Assembly: GCA_003224085.1 (NCBI GenBank)
Contig: QHYK01000064.1
Span: 1 to 64,000, forward strand
Reading direction: 5' to 3'
DNA from: Acidobacteriota bacterium
GTDB lineage: Bacteria > Acidobacteriota > Terriglobia > Acidiferrales > UBA7541
DNA length: 64,000 bases
How positions within the stretch are numbered: position 1 is the stretch's first letter; the number at the start of each line of letters is the position of its first letter. The position numbers and the translations under genes were made by a program. The notes beneath the pieces were generated by a model, which made no database searches, was not told the DNA's origin, and saw nothing but the letters and a program-made list of their open reading frames with translations. This document shows, one piece after another, positions 24,653 through 34,085 of this stretch.

Positions 24653-27457
24653 ATGACGATGTGGAGCCGAATTCGGTCGTGGATGCGCGCAGTGATGCGG
24701 CGGTCGCGAATGGAACGCGAGATGGATGCGGAACTGCGATTCCATATAGAGGCGTTCGCGGAGGACTTAGTGCGCAGCGGCGTGCCGCACGAAGAGGCAA
24801 TGCGGCGGGCGCGCATCGAGTTTGGCGGCATCGAGCAAGCAAAGGAAGAGTGCCGCGAAGCGCGGGGGGTGAATTTCCTCCACAGCCTCATCCAGGATTG
24901 GCGTTTCGGTTTGCGTATGCTGAAGAAGAATCCCGGGTTTACGGCAACGGCCATCCTCGCTTTGGCTCTGGGAATTGGTGTGAATACGACGGTATTCACC
25001 GCATTTGACGCCCTCGCGTTGCGTCCACGGCCGGTGGAAGATCCTGACCGCTTGATGGGCGTTTACCGCACGAAGGAAGGAGAAAATCGCGGCGCGCTTT
25101 CTTATCCTGACTACGTTTACTATCGCGACCATACCAAGACCCTTTCCGACTTAGCGATGTTTGGCGGCGGCATGGCACTCACGACGACGGATCTTCCTCC
25201 GGCCGGCCCGGAACAGGTACCGCGCGTAGTGAGCACATTTGGTTTTCATCTGCCGCAACTGCTCCAGGGAAGCGCGCACCCGCTCATGTGCTTCTTCGTA
25301 TCGGGCAATTACTTTCCGTTGCTGGGAGCGCAACCGGCGGCTGGCCGGTTGTTCTTGCCTGAAGATGATCAACCGGGAGCGCAGCCCGTAGTGGTTCTGA
25401 GCGGTAATTTCTGGCAGAGCCAGTTTCACTCGAACCCAGGCGTGGTAGGTTCCACGATGCACCTCAATCGCGTGGCTTTCACCATTATCGGCGTGACGCC
25501 AGCGGACTACCTGGGCACGCTTTCGTCTGCGCCCGTTCTCTGGGCGCCGATTGCGGCGGGGCCACTCGTAGGCAACGGTACGCGCGAGAGCCTGGAGAAC
25601 CGGAATGTCGGCGCGGGGATTGTGTATGGACACCTGAAGGCTGGGGTTTCTCTGCCTGATGCAGCTGCGGAAATGAATGTTCTGGCAGGGCAGTTGCGGG
25701 CCGCTTATCCAGAGATTGAGCGCAACGCCGGCGTGAGGGTTGCCAGCGAGCGAGAGTTTGGGCACATCGATGCGGACACATGGCCCATCGTGGCCGCCAC
25801 CATGGGAGCCGTGGCGCTGCTCTTGCTGATTGCGTGCGCCAATGTGGCGAGCCTGCTGCTTGCGCGAGCGGCCGCGCGCCGACGGGAAATCGGCGTGCGT
25901 CTTTCCTTGGGAGCCGGCCGGCGCAGGCTGTTGCAACAGTTGTTGATCGAGAGCACGTTGATCGCTCTTCTTGCCGGGGCCGTGGGCCTTCCCATCGCGT
26001 CTTGGACGCTGCACCTGCTGGTGGCGGAAATCGCTTTGGCGATTCCTTCGTCCTGGGGTGCTATCGCGTTGCAGGTCACACCCGATGTCCGCATCTTCGG
26101 GTATACCGTGCTCATCTCCCTGCTGACGGGAGTAGCGTTTGGTTTAACTCCGGCGTTGCACGCGCTGCGGGTCGACGTTAACTCGGCGCTCAAAGATAAC
26201 GGCAGCATGCTGGGAGAGCGACTGAGCAAGTCGCGGCTTCGCGACCTGCTCCTAGTGGCCCAGGTTGCGGCATGCCTGGTGTTGCTGATCAACTCGGCGC
26301 TGCTGCTCCGAGGCTCGCAGCGGGCACTCCGTATCGATCCGGGATTCGACAGCAAGCATATCGTGTACCTGGAAATGTATAAAGCGACGTTGTCGGGTTA
26401 CAGCCAGGAGCAATTGCTTCAGCTCAATGAGCAACTACTAGAGCAGATCGCAACCCTTCCTGGAGTCGATTCGGTAACGCAAGCCTCTCGTGGCCCGATC
26501 TCGGGTGGCAACCGGTTTGTACCAGTCGGGACCGCCGACGCAGAGCCCAAGGCCAATCGCGAGGTCAATGACGAACGCCCCGCGATTGGCTATAGCTATG
26601 TCCTTGCGAATTATTTCGAGACGCTTGGCGTACCTATGATTAGAGGACGCAGCTTTACTGCTGAAGAGGCCGACACCCGGGCTCCAGTTGTTGTCATCAG
26701 CGAAGCTACGGCGCGGCGTTTCTGGCCCAGGCAAGATCCAATTGGCAAGCGCCTGGCAATCGGCTCAGCGCATGGTCAACCTCCTTACCCCGGTGAGACG
26801 GCTCCGTTTTCTCCGGAAAGCGAGGTGATTGGCGTAGCACGAAATGTGCGGAACCTGGCTTTGAGCAACCCGGACGAGTCCTACCTTTATTTGCCGCTTT
26901 CGCGGAGCCGCCAGTGGATCAGCACGTTGCTGGTGCGTACAAGCGGCAACCCGACTAGCCTTCTGCCGGTTCTCGGCAGCGCGGTGCGGCGCGTAGATGC
27001 CCATGTGCCTGCGGTCGCCGCGCCTCTCGACTGGATGGTTTCGTTTGACCCTTACTTCGTGATCTCGCGCATCGGTGGTGTGCTTTGCAGCGTGGTTGGC
27101 GCGCTCGGCTTGTTTTTGGCGTGCCTTGGTGTTTATGGAATGGTCGGTTACGGCGTCGTTGAGCGAACGCGCGAAATCGGTATCCGCATGGCGATGGGTG
27201 CGCAACGGGAACAGGTGCTCGGGCTCGCACTTCGGGAAAGCGCAAGGCCGATGCTGCTTGGAACCGCGATTGGAATCGCTGCATCGGCGGCAATTTCGCG
27301 GTTGCTTTCCTCCATGCTTTTCGGACTAAACCCGATGGATGCAATCTCGTTTGCGGGAGTCTCGGTGCTGCTGATTGCCGTTGCGTTGTTTGCGGGCTGG
27401 CTTCCTGCGCGGAGGGCGACGCGCGTGGATCCCATCGTGGCGCTGCGATATGAATGA
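24653..27457 (+). CDS. ADOP family ABC permease, copy 2
   Basis: 934 residues, same architecture as its neighbours: a prefix domain ([20 protein letters not shown]) nearly identical to copy 1, a first helix near FTATAILALALGIGVNTTVF, MacB core 1, FtsX helices with LLLIACANVASLLLARAAAR, MacB core 2, and an FtsX terminus with [17 protein letters not shown]. It is about 60 residues longer than copy 1, mainly in the first periplasmic core (an extra LLQGSAHPLMCFFVSGNYFP region). GAAGG precedes the ATG at 24653; ATG 24659 is an alternative. Divergence in the periplasmic parts against a conserved N-terminus suggests different substrates after tandem duplication. Confidence 0.88.
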   Translation: MTMWSRIRSWMRAVMRRSRMEREMDAELRFHIEAFAEDLVRSGVPHEEAMRRARIEFGGIEQAKEECREARGVNFLHSLIQDWRFGLRMLKKNPGFTATAILALALGIGVNTTVFTAFDALALRPRPVEDPDRLMGVYRTKEGENRGALSYPDYVYYRDHTKTLSDLAMFGGGMALTTTDLPPAGPEQVPRVVSTFGFHLPQLLQGSAHPLMCFFVSGNYFPLLGAQPAAGRLFLPEDDQPGAQPVVVLSGNFWQSQFHSNPGVVGSTMHLNRVAFTIIGVTPADYLGTLSSAPVLWAPIAAGPLVGNGTRESLENRNVGAGIVYGHLKAGVSLPDAAAEMNVLAGQLRAAYPEIERNAGVRVASEREFGHIDADTWPIVAATMGAVALLLLIACANVASLLLARAAARRREIGVRLSLGAGRRRLLQQLLIESTLIALLAGAVGLPIASWTLHLLVAEIALAIPSSWGAIALQVTPDVRIFGYTVLISLLTGVAFGLTPALHALRVDVNSALKDNGSMLGERLSKSRLRDLLLVAQVAACLVLLINSALLLRGSQRALRIDPGFDSKHIVYLEMYKATLSGYSQEQLLQLNEQLLEQIATLPGVDSVTQASRGPISGGNRFVPVGTADAEPKANREVNDERPAIGYSYVLANYFETLGVPMIRGRSFTAEEADTRAPVVVISEATARRFWPRQDPIGKRLAIGSAHGQPPYPGETAPFSPESEVIGVARNVRNLALSNPDESYLYLPLSRSRQWISTLLVRTSGNPTSLLPVLGSAVRRVDAHVPAVAAPLDWMVSFDPYFVISRIGGVLCSVVGALGLFLACLGVYGMVGYGVVERTREIGIRMAMGAQREQVLGLALRESARPMLLGTAIGIAASAAISRLLSSMLFGLNPMDAISFAGVSVLLIAVALFAGWLPARRATRVDPIVALRYE

Positions 27458-27497
27458 AGTCTTTCGCGCGGATTTTGCAGGGCACTTGTGAGGAACT

Positions 27498-30155
27498 ATG
27501 ACTCTTTGGAGCCGAATTCGTTTGTGGTTGCGGGCGCTTCTGAAGCGGTCGCGAATGGAAAGCGATATGGACGCGGAGCTGCGCTTCCACATCGAGGCGT
27601 TCGCGGAGGATTTGGCGCGCAAGGGCGTGCCGCGCGAAGAGGCGATGCGGCGGGCGCGGATCGAGTTTGGCGGCCTCGAGCGCGCCAAGGAAGAATGCCG
27701 CGACGCCCGCGGCTTGAATTTCCTAGACAGCCTCGTCCAGGACTTGCGCTTCGGTCTGCGCATGCTGGGCAAGTCGCCGCGCTTTACCGCCATCGTCGTT
27801 TTCACTCTAGCTCTCGGAACCGGCGCGACCACGGCCGTCTTCAGCATTGTGGATGCCGTATTGTTGCGCCCGCTTCCCTACAAAGGCGGTGAGCGCCTGG
27901 TAGCGGTGTGGTGCACCGAACTCGGCCAATCCGGCTCGAAGATCTTTGCGCCGTATCGTGATTTTGAAGAATTCAAAGCCGAGAGTCACGGTTTTGAAGA
28001 GTTGGCGGCGGCGACTTGGGCCAGGGCCGGCGAGATTCTTTCCTGGCGCGGTTCGCCACATGAGGTTCTAAGCATTCCCGCAAGCGGCGAATTCTTTTCC
28101 TTGCTGGGAATTCCTGCCGCGCAAGGCCGCACCTTCGGTCCTGAAGACGCACGCAATGGATGCACCGTTGTCTTAGCGGATTTGTTTTGGAGGAACGAAC
28201 TGGGCGCAGCGCCCGACATCGTCGGCGGCCCGCTAACATTGAACGGGCAGCCCTGCACCGTCGTCGGAGTGATGCCCCGCGAATTCCAGTTTTATCCGAA
28301 GCAAACTTCCCTGTGGACACTGATCACCCGTAACAGCCAGTTAACGGACAAGCCGTTCGATTCGGCCGTGGGGATTTTTGGCCGGCTCAAACCCGGCGTC
28401 ACTACCGCCAGGGCGGAAAAAGAACTCCTAGAGCTTCACAAGCGGGTGGTCAAGGATTCGCCCGCCGGAAGTTGGGTAGAAGGAATTGCGCCCATCGTGC
28501 GCGATTTGCGCGAGGAGTTTACGTGGCTGGCCGGCCGCAACCTGCACACGGCGCTGCTCGTTCTCTTGACGGCAGTCGGCCTGGTCCTGCTGATTGCCTG
28601 CCTCAACGTCGCCAACCTGTTATTAAGCCGCTCCGTGGAAAGAGAAAGGGAGTTGGCAGTGCGCGCCGCACTTGGCTCAGGTCGTTTGCGCTTGCTAAGG
28701 CAATTGCTCGTGGAGAGCATCCTGCTCGCTTCTCTGGGGACGATGGCTGGAGTTGTAATCGCGGTTGGAGCGGTGCGTTACCTCAGTTCCACAAAGCTTG
28801 TAGAGCTTCCACCGGGTAATCCGGTCACAGTAAATCTCCACGTGCTGGGCTTCACAATCTTTCTCGCGACGCTGACGGGGCTGCTCTTCGGGTTGGCACC
28901 AGGTTGGCAAGCCTTGCAAATCGACTTGAACGAAGTCCTGAAACGCTCAGGACGAACTAGCACTTGGAAAGGCCATCGAGCGAGCAAATTCTTGGTAATA
29001 AGTCAGGTAGCGCTCTCGATGGTTCTGCTCGCAGGGGCTGGACTGCTGATTGAAAGCGTCTATCGAATGGGGGCGGTGCCGCTCGGCTTTCAACCCAGCC
29101 ATGTCTTGACCGCTCAACTAGCTCTCGCTCCCAGCGCTTATACCGATCTGAGCCGGCGCTCCAGTTTTTACGAGCGGCTCGTCGCCAGGTTGGACGCTCT
29201 CCCCGGGATTGAACGAGCGGCGCTGTCCTCCGGGCTGCTGGGATTTGAAGGCGGCGGTTCCAGTAGGCTCTCGCTTGCGGGAAGAGCCGCCATAGAAAAC
29301 CTGGAAGCCGTCAGGACACAGCAGATTAGCAGCGGCTATTATCGCGTGCTGAGCATCCCTTTGTTGCAAGGCCGCCAGTTCGATTCGCGGGACCGCGAAG
29401 ACAGCCAGCCCGTGGCCATCGTGAACCAGCAGCTGGTTCATAGATATTTTCCGAAGGAAAATCCCATCGGGCGGCAGATCAAGCTTGGCAAGCCTGAGGA
29501 CAAGGCTCCTTGGCTGACCATTGTCGGCGTTGTCGGCAATGAAAAGCGCGCTACGGTCTACAAGGAGATGGATTATGAAGAACCGGCGATTGTTTATTTG
29601 CCGCTCCAGCAATCCTCTCCCCTGTCGATGCTGCTGGTGATGCGGGCAACAGGCAATCCTCTCGGGCTGAGTCCTTTACTCCAGGGGGAGGTATCACAAA
29701 TTGATCGCAACGTCCCCGTGTATGGCATCGAAACCATGATTCAGCGCGACTCCGAATTGCTGGCGCACCCGCGCTTCCGGGCAATAATGATGGGAGTTTT
29801 CGCCGCACTGACCTTGCTTCTAGCCGAAATCGGCGTCTACAGCGTTCTTGCGCAGTCCGTGGCACACCGCACGCAGGAGATTGGCGTGCGTTTGGCGCTC
29901 GGTGCACAATCGGCAGATGTTTCCAGGTTGGTCCTGCGCCAAGGCATGGGCATGGTCGCCATCGGTCTTATCGCGGGTTTGTTGGCGGCGTTGGGGCTGA
30001 CTCGATTCCTCTCGGCAATGCTTTACGGCGTTAGAGCAACCGATCCCCTCTCTTTTTCTGCGGTCGTCCTCGTTTTGATGTCGGTGGCTTTCCTAGCTTG
30101 CTATATTCCCGCACGGCGGGCGATGCGGGTCGATCCCATCGTGGCGCTGCGGTAG
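27498..30155 (+). CDS. ADOP family ABC permease, copy 3
   Basis: 885 residues. The prefix domain ([36 protein letters not shown]) again resembles copies 1 and 2, and the first helix region reads [20 protein letters not shown]. FtsX repeats include [20 protein letters not shown] and the end [15 protein letters not shown]. It follows copy 2 by 40 bp with GAGGAACT before the ATG. The three copies probably form one transcript with padR. What they move, or whether they act as mechanotransmission modules with a distant ATPase, is not shown by the sequence. Confidence 0.88.
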   Translation: MTLWSRIRLWLRALLKRSRMESDMDAELRFHIEAFAEDLARKGVPREEAMRRARIEFGGLERAKEECRDARGLNFLDSLVQDLRFGLRMLGKSPRFTAIVVFTLALGTGATTAVFSIVDAVLLRPLPYKGGERLVAVWCTELGQSGSKIFAPYRDFEEFKAESHGFEELAAATWARAGEILSWRGSPHEVLSIPASGEFFSLLGIPAAQGRTFGPEDARNGCTVVLADLFWRNELGAAPDIVGGPLTLNGQPCTVVGVMPREFQFYPKQTSLWTLITRNSQLTDKPFDSAVGIFGRLKPGVTTARAEKELLELHKRVVKDSPAGSWVEGIAPIVRDLREEFTWLAGRNLHTALLVLLTAVGLVLLIACLNVANLLLSRSVERERELAVRAALGSGRLRLLRQLLVESILLASLGTMAGVVIAVGAVRYLSSTKLVELPPGNPVTVNLHVLGFTIFLATLTGLLFGLAPGWQALQIDLNEVLKRSGRTSTWKGHRASKFLVISQVALSMVLLAGAGLLIESVYRMGAVPLGFQPSHVLTAQLALAPSAYTDLSRRSSFYERLVARLDALPGIERAALSSGLLGFEGGGSSRLSLAGRAAIENLEAVRTQQISSGYYRVLSIPLLQGRQFDSRDREDSQPVAIVNQQLVHRYFPKENPIGRQIKLGKPEDKAPWLTIVGVVGNEKRATVYKEMDYEEPAIVYLPLQQSSPLSMLLVMRATGNPLGLSPLLQGEVSQIDRNVPVYGIETMIQRDSELLAHPRFRAIMMGVFAALTLLLAEIGVYSVLAQSVAHRTQEIGVRLALGAQSADVSRLVLRQGMGMVAIGLIAGLLAALGLTRFLSAMLYGVRATDPLSFSAVVLVLMSVAFLACYIPARRAMRVDPIVALR

Positions 30156-30260
30156 GAGTGACCGCGGGTGTAGTTACATTTCAGACCGGGCAGGCCTCCA
30201 AGCAGAGAAAAACAAAGGTGGAGTAAGGTGAGGCCGTCCGTATAATCTCTCACGGACAGC

Positions 30261-32390
30261 ATGGCCGCCGAGACCTCAGCCCCAGATTCCACAATCGAGC
30301 CATCCTTTAGGTCGAACTTGTGGCTCCTGAACGCCCTGACAATCTTCCTAAGCGCGTTTCTTTTGTTTCAGGTCGAGCCGCTTGTCGCAAAAATCATTCT
30401 TCCCTGGTTTGGTGGAGTCGCGGCGGTCTGGACAGTTTGCCTGCTGTTTTTTCAAGTCGTCTTGCTGCTCGGCTATTTGTATGCACAGCAGCTGACACGG
30501 CACCTCGCGCCAGGTGCGCAAGGCTGGCTTCATGCAGCGCTCCTTGCCGCCAGCTTGCTCACTCTGCCGATCCTCCCGAAAGATTCCTGGAAGCCAACCG
30601 GACCGGAGCATCCCGCGCCGCACATTCTGTTGGTGCTCGCGGTCACGGTGGGAATGCCGTTTTTTCTGCTTTCCGCAACCAGCCCTCTGTTGCAAGCCTG
30701 GCTGGCCACCGCAAGAAAAGACAGCCGCGTCTACCGTTTCTATGCGCTTTCGAACGCCGGCTCGTTGCTGGGCTTGCTGAGCTTCCCCATACTGGTCGAA
30801 CCGCGCCTGTCCACGGTGCAGCAAGCTCGAACCTGGTCTGCTGCCTACGCCGCGTTCGCTGTGGCATGCGGAGCGATTGCCATCTCACGCAGGCGCCGCA
30901 ATACCGAGCCTGGTCACGAAGAAACAGAAGCCGCACGTACCAATTGGAGCACGCGAGCCCTTTGGCTTGTACTTTCTGCGTGCAGTTCCACGCTGCTTCT
31001 GGCCATTACAAATCACATTACCCAAAACATCGCGGCAGTTCCCTTTCTCTGGATTGTTCCGCTCAGCCTTTACCTGCTGAGCTTCGTTTTGTGCTTTGGC
31101 AGCAGCCGCTGGTATCACCGGATGATTTTTCTGCGGCTCCTGGGCGTAGCGCTAGGGTGCATGGCCTACGCGTTGTCCCCGTCGCTTATAGCCATCCCCC
31201 TCTGGATTTTGATTTCGCTGTTCTGCACGGGCCTGTTCATCTGCTGCATGTTTTGTCACGGAGAATTGGCTCGCCTTAAGCCCGATCCCTTGCAACTCAC
31301 GTCATTTTATTCTTGGAGTTCGCTTGGCACCGTAGCCGGGGCGGCTTTTGTGGCCATCCTGGCGCCGCACATTTTCTCCGGATTTTACGAGCTGCACGTG
31401 GGCCTGGCGGTCTGCGCTCTACTCGCAGTGCTGGTCCATCGCATGGATCCCGCAAGCCCAATTCAACAACCCTCTTGGCGGCCCGCGCTGTGGGCTTTAT
31501 ATTTCTTGGCGGCTACCGTTATCGTGGGCCTGTTTTTTCTCGCGCGCGCCGATTCACTTTACGCGAGCCGCATGGTTCGCAATTTCTATGGCGTTCTTCG
31601 TGTGAGCGACGAGGTCGCACCAAACGTCGTGCTGCTGAAAGACGACGTGACAGCTAAACCCGACGACCTGCGCTTTCGCAGGCTGATGAACGGCACCATC
31701 ACGCATGGGCTGCAGTTTTTGGCGCCCGTGCGGCGCAATAAGCCAGTCTCATACTACGGCCCGAATTCCGGAATTGGCGTGGCGTTTGAGGCCTTGGTTC
31801 CCCGCGGTCCGCTGCGTGTCGGAGCAATTGGCCTGGGGACCGGCACGATTGCAGCATATGGCCACGCCGGCGACGAATTCACGTTCTACGAAATCAATCC
31901 CCTGGTCGCGCAAGTCGCGCAGCAGAACTTCAGCTTCTTGCAAGATTCAAAGGCACGCATCGAATTCGAATTAGGAGACGCGCGGCTCACGCTGGAGCGC
32001 CAGCCGCCGCAGCAGTTTGATCTCCTCGCGGTCGACGCCTTCTCGAGCGACTCCATTCCTGTTCATCTGCTCACGGTCGAGGCTTTTCGGCTATATTTCC
32101 GTCATTTGAGGCCGGACGGGATCCTCGCAGTTCACATTTCGAATCGCCATTTGTATCTGGAACCGGTGGTAGCTGCGGCCGCACGGGAGCTTGGCAAAGA
32201 CGGCGTTCTTATAACCAATCCAGACGATTACACCAACGAAATCTTCCTGGCGCGGTGGATTTTGCTTTCCAACCCGGGCGTTTTCAAGGAACTTGCCAGC
32301 ATCGGGAAAGCAGGAAAGCCGCTCACCACCAGCCTCCGCGTAAGACTGTGGACGGATTCCTACAGCAGCCTTTTCCCTGTCCTAAAGTAG
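30261..32390 (+). CDS. Membrane-fused spermidine synthase-like protein
   Basis: 709 residues. The first two thirds hold about ten to twelve membrane helices (LTIFLSAFLLFQVEPLVAKI, LLFFQVVLLLGYLYAQQLTR, LYLLSFVLCFGSSRWYHR and others). The C-terminal third (from about residue 510) is a Rossmann methyltransferase/aminopropyltransferase-like domain with GAIGLGTGTIAAYGHAGD, FTFYEINPLV and FDLLAVDAFSSDSIPVHLLT, where the acidic D-x-F-S-S-D loop corresponds to the catalytic loop of spermidine synthases. Fused proteins of this type are common in Acidobacteriota, but their product is uncertain and polyamine synthesis is unproven. A TATAAT at 30241-30246 lies inside a small inverted repeat (GTCCGT...ACGGAC) just before the start. 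Confidence 0.85.
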   Translation: MAAETSAPDSTIEPSFRSNLWLLNALTIFLSAFLLFQVEPLVAKIILPWFGGVAAVWTVCLLFFQVVLLLGYLYAQQLTRHLAPGAQGWLHAALLAASLLTLPILPKDSWKPTGPEHPAPHILLVLAVTVGMPFFLLSATSPLLQAWLATARKDSRVYRFYALSNAGSLLGLLSFPILVEPRLSTVQQARTWSAAYAAFAVACGAIAISRRRRNTEPGHEETEAARTNWSTRALWLVLSACSSTLLLAITNHITQNIAAVPFLWIVPLSLYLLSFVLCFGSSRWYHRMIFLRLLGVALGCMAYALSPSLIAIPLWILISLFCTGLFICCMFCHGELARLKPDPLQLTSFYSWSSLGTVAGAAFVAILAPHIFSGFYELHVGLAVCALLAVLVHRMDPASPIQQPSWRPALWALYFLAATVIVGLFFLARADSLYASRMVRNFYGVLRVSDEVAPNVVLLKDDVTAKPDDLRFRRLMNGTITHGLQFLAPVRRNKPVSYYGPNSGIGVAFEALVPRGPLRVGAIGLGTGTIAAYGHAGDEFTFYEINPLVAQVAQQNFSFLQDSKARIEFELGDARLTLERQPPQQFDLLAVDAFSSDSIPVHLLTVEAFRLYFRHLRPDGILAVHISNRHLYLEPVVAAAARELGKDGVLITNPDDYTNEIFLARWILLSNPGVFKELASIGKAGKPLTTSLRVRLWTDSYSSLFPVLK

Positions 32391-32493
32391 CGCCCGCGCC
32401 CTATTTCCAACGTGCGTGAACAATGGGTTCATCGCAACTCTCCTGAGAAAAAAGCGCCAATAAATCGCTGGAGATACCTATAATTTCTGCGCC

Positions 32494-33957
32494 ATGCGCG
32501 TTCATCCGCTGGACCTGACGATTGTCGTCGCCTACTTGCTCGGCGTGACTGCACTTGGCATGCGCTTCCGACGCATGCAGCAGGCTGGCGCGGCGGCAGA
32601 TTCGCAAGCCGCTGGCCGCGAATATTTCCTTGGAGGGCGTACCGCACCGTGGTGGGCGCTGGCATTTTCGATCGTTGCCACGGAAACATCGACTCTCACG
32701 ATCATCGGCGCACCCGCGATTTCTTACGCGGATAATCTGACGTTCATTCAATTGGTCTTCGGCTATCTTCTCGGGCGCGTGTTGATCGTGTTGTTCTTAC
32801 TGCCCGGCTACTTTCGCGGAGAATTTCTTACCGCATACGCGCTCATCGAAAAACGCTTTGGCGAGAAAATGCGCGCCGTAGCAGCTACTACGTTTCTCAT
32901 CACGCGTGCCATCGCCGAAGGCGTGCGCGTTTCCGCCATCGCTCTAGTCGTGAGCGTCGTGCTTGGCACATCGGAACGCCTCGCGGTCATGATGGTCATT
33001 TCGCTGACCATACTCTACACATTCGAAGGCGGCATGAAAGCGGTGATCTGGACCGACGTGGCTCAGCTTCTTGTCTACATGACCGGCAGCGCGATTACGC
33101 TCCTCGTGCTGTTCCATCGCATTCCCGGCGGCTGGAGCGAAGTCACACAAGTCGCGGCCGCAGCCGGCCATAAACTTCAGTTCCTCAATTTTTCCTGGAA
33201 CCTCGGGACGAAATACACGTTTTGGTCCGGCGTGATCGGCGGCTCGTTCCTCACCATGGCGACTCACGGCACGGACCAGACCATCGTGCAGCGTTTGCTC
33301 GCCGCGAAAAGTGAACGCGACAGCAGCCGCGCTCTGCTCACCAGTGGCGGAATCGTTCTCGTTCAGTTCACCGTTTTCTTGTTGATTGGCGTGCTGCTCT
33401 TCGTGTTTGCGCAACATTCGCCACTACTTGCCCCTGGCGATAGAGCTGATCGCATCCTCCCGCTCTTTCTAGTGCGCGAGATGCCCGTCGGCCTCGCAGG
33501 TTTGCTTCTCGCTTCCATCATGGCCGTGGCCATGTCCAACGCCAGCGGCTCGCTCAACTCGCTGGCCGCTTCGAGCGTGTTGGATTTTGCAAAGCTTCGC
33601 GGACGCAGCACGGACGCGCGCCAATTCCTGCGCGTGTCTCGCGGCATGACGTTGGCGTGGGGCCTCGTGTTGATGGGTTTCGGATTCGTCAAATGGGGGC
33701 CGCTGCTCGAGACAGGACTAACCGTGGCCTCGCTTCCCTTTGGCAGCTTGCTGGGATTGTTTCTTCTCGGCACGTTCGATCGCGCCGCCAACGCGCGCGG
33801 CGCATTCGTCGGAATGTTCGCTGGACTTGTCGTCGTCTTGAGCGTATTTCAGTTCACCAAAGCGGCGTATACGTGGTATTTCCTTATCGGCGCGTGCGTG
33901 ACTTTCTTCGTGGGATCGCTCGTGAGCCGCATGGCGCGCAAGGAGAGTCCGCTTTGA
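32494..33957 (+). CDS. Sodium:solute symporter (SSS family)
   Basis: 487 residues with about 13 membrane helices. SSS landmarks are FLGGRTAPWWALAFSIVATE (helix 1 and the conserved loop, residues about 48-67), ETSTLTIIGAPAISY, GRVLIVLFLLPGYFRGEFLT, GGMKAVIWTDVAQLLVYMTG (the SSS signature area) and GTDQTIVQRLLAA. It imports a small organic solute with Na+; the solute is unknown. A perfect TATAAT ends 9 nt before the ATG and no ribosome-binding site is visible, so the mRNA is probably leaderless. The next gene is another permease 128 bp downstream. Confidence 0.92.
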   Translation: MRVHPLDLTIVVAYLLGVTALGMRFRRMQQAGAAADSQAAGREYFLGGRTAPWWALAFSIVATETSTLTIIGAPAISYADNLTFIQLVFGYLLGRVLIVLFLLPGYFRGEFLTAYALIEKRFGEKMRAVAATTFLITRAIAEGVRVSAIALVVSVVLGTSERLAVMMVISLTILYTFEGGMKAVIWTDVAQLLVYMTGSAITLLVLFHRIPGGWSEVTQVAAAAGHKLQFLNFSWNLGTKYTFWSGVIGGSFLTMATHGTDQTIVQRLLAAKSERDSSRALLTSGGIVLVQFTVFLLIGVLLFVFAQHSPLLAPGDRADRILPLFLVREMPVGLAGLLLASIMAVAMSNASGSLNSLAASSVLDFAKLRGRSTDARQFLRVSRGMTLAWGLVLMGFGFVKWGPLLETGLTVASLPFGSLLGLFLLGTFDRAANARGAFVGMFAGLVVVLSVFQFTKAAYTWYFLIGACVTFFVGSLVSRMARKESPL

Positions 33958-34085
33958 ACTACTCGGCGCTTTCTCCGCGCTCGGCGTTTAGCTCGAGATT
34001 ATCGGGGCGCCACGGCGTTGTCTTTGGCCGCCTTCCGGGAAAATGAAGGACAACTAAACAGGGACGGCTCACTAAGCGGGGGAAC

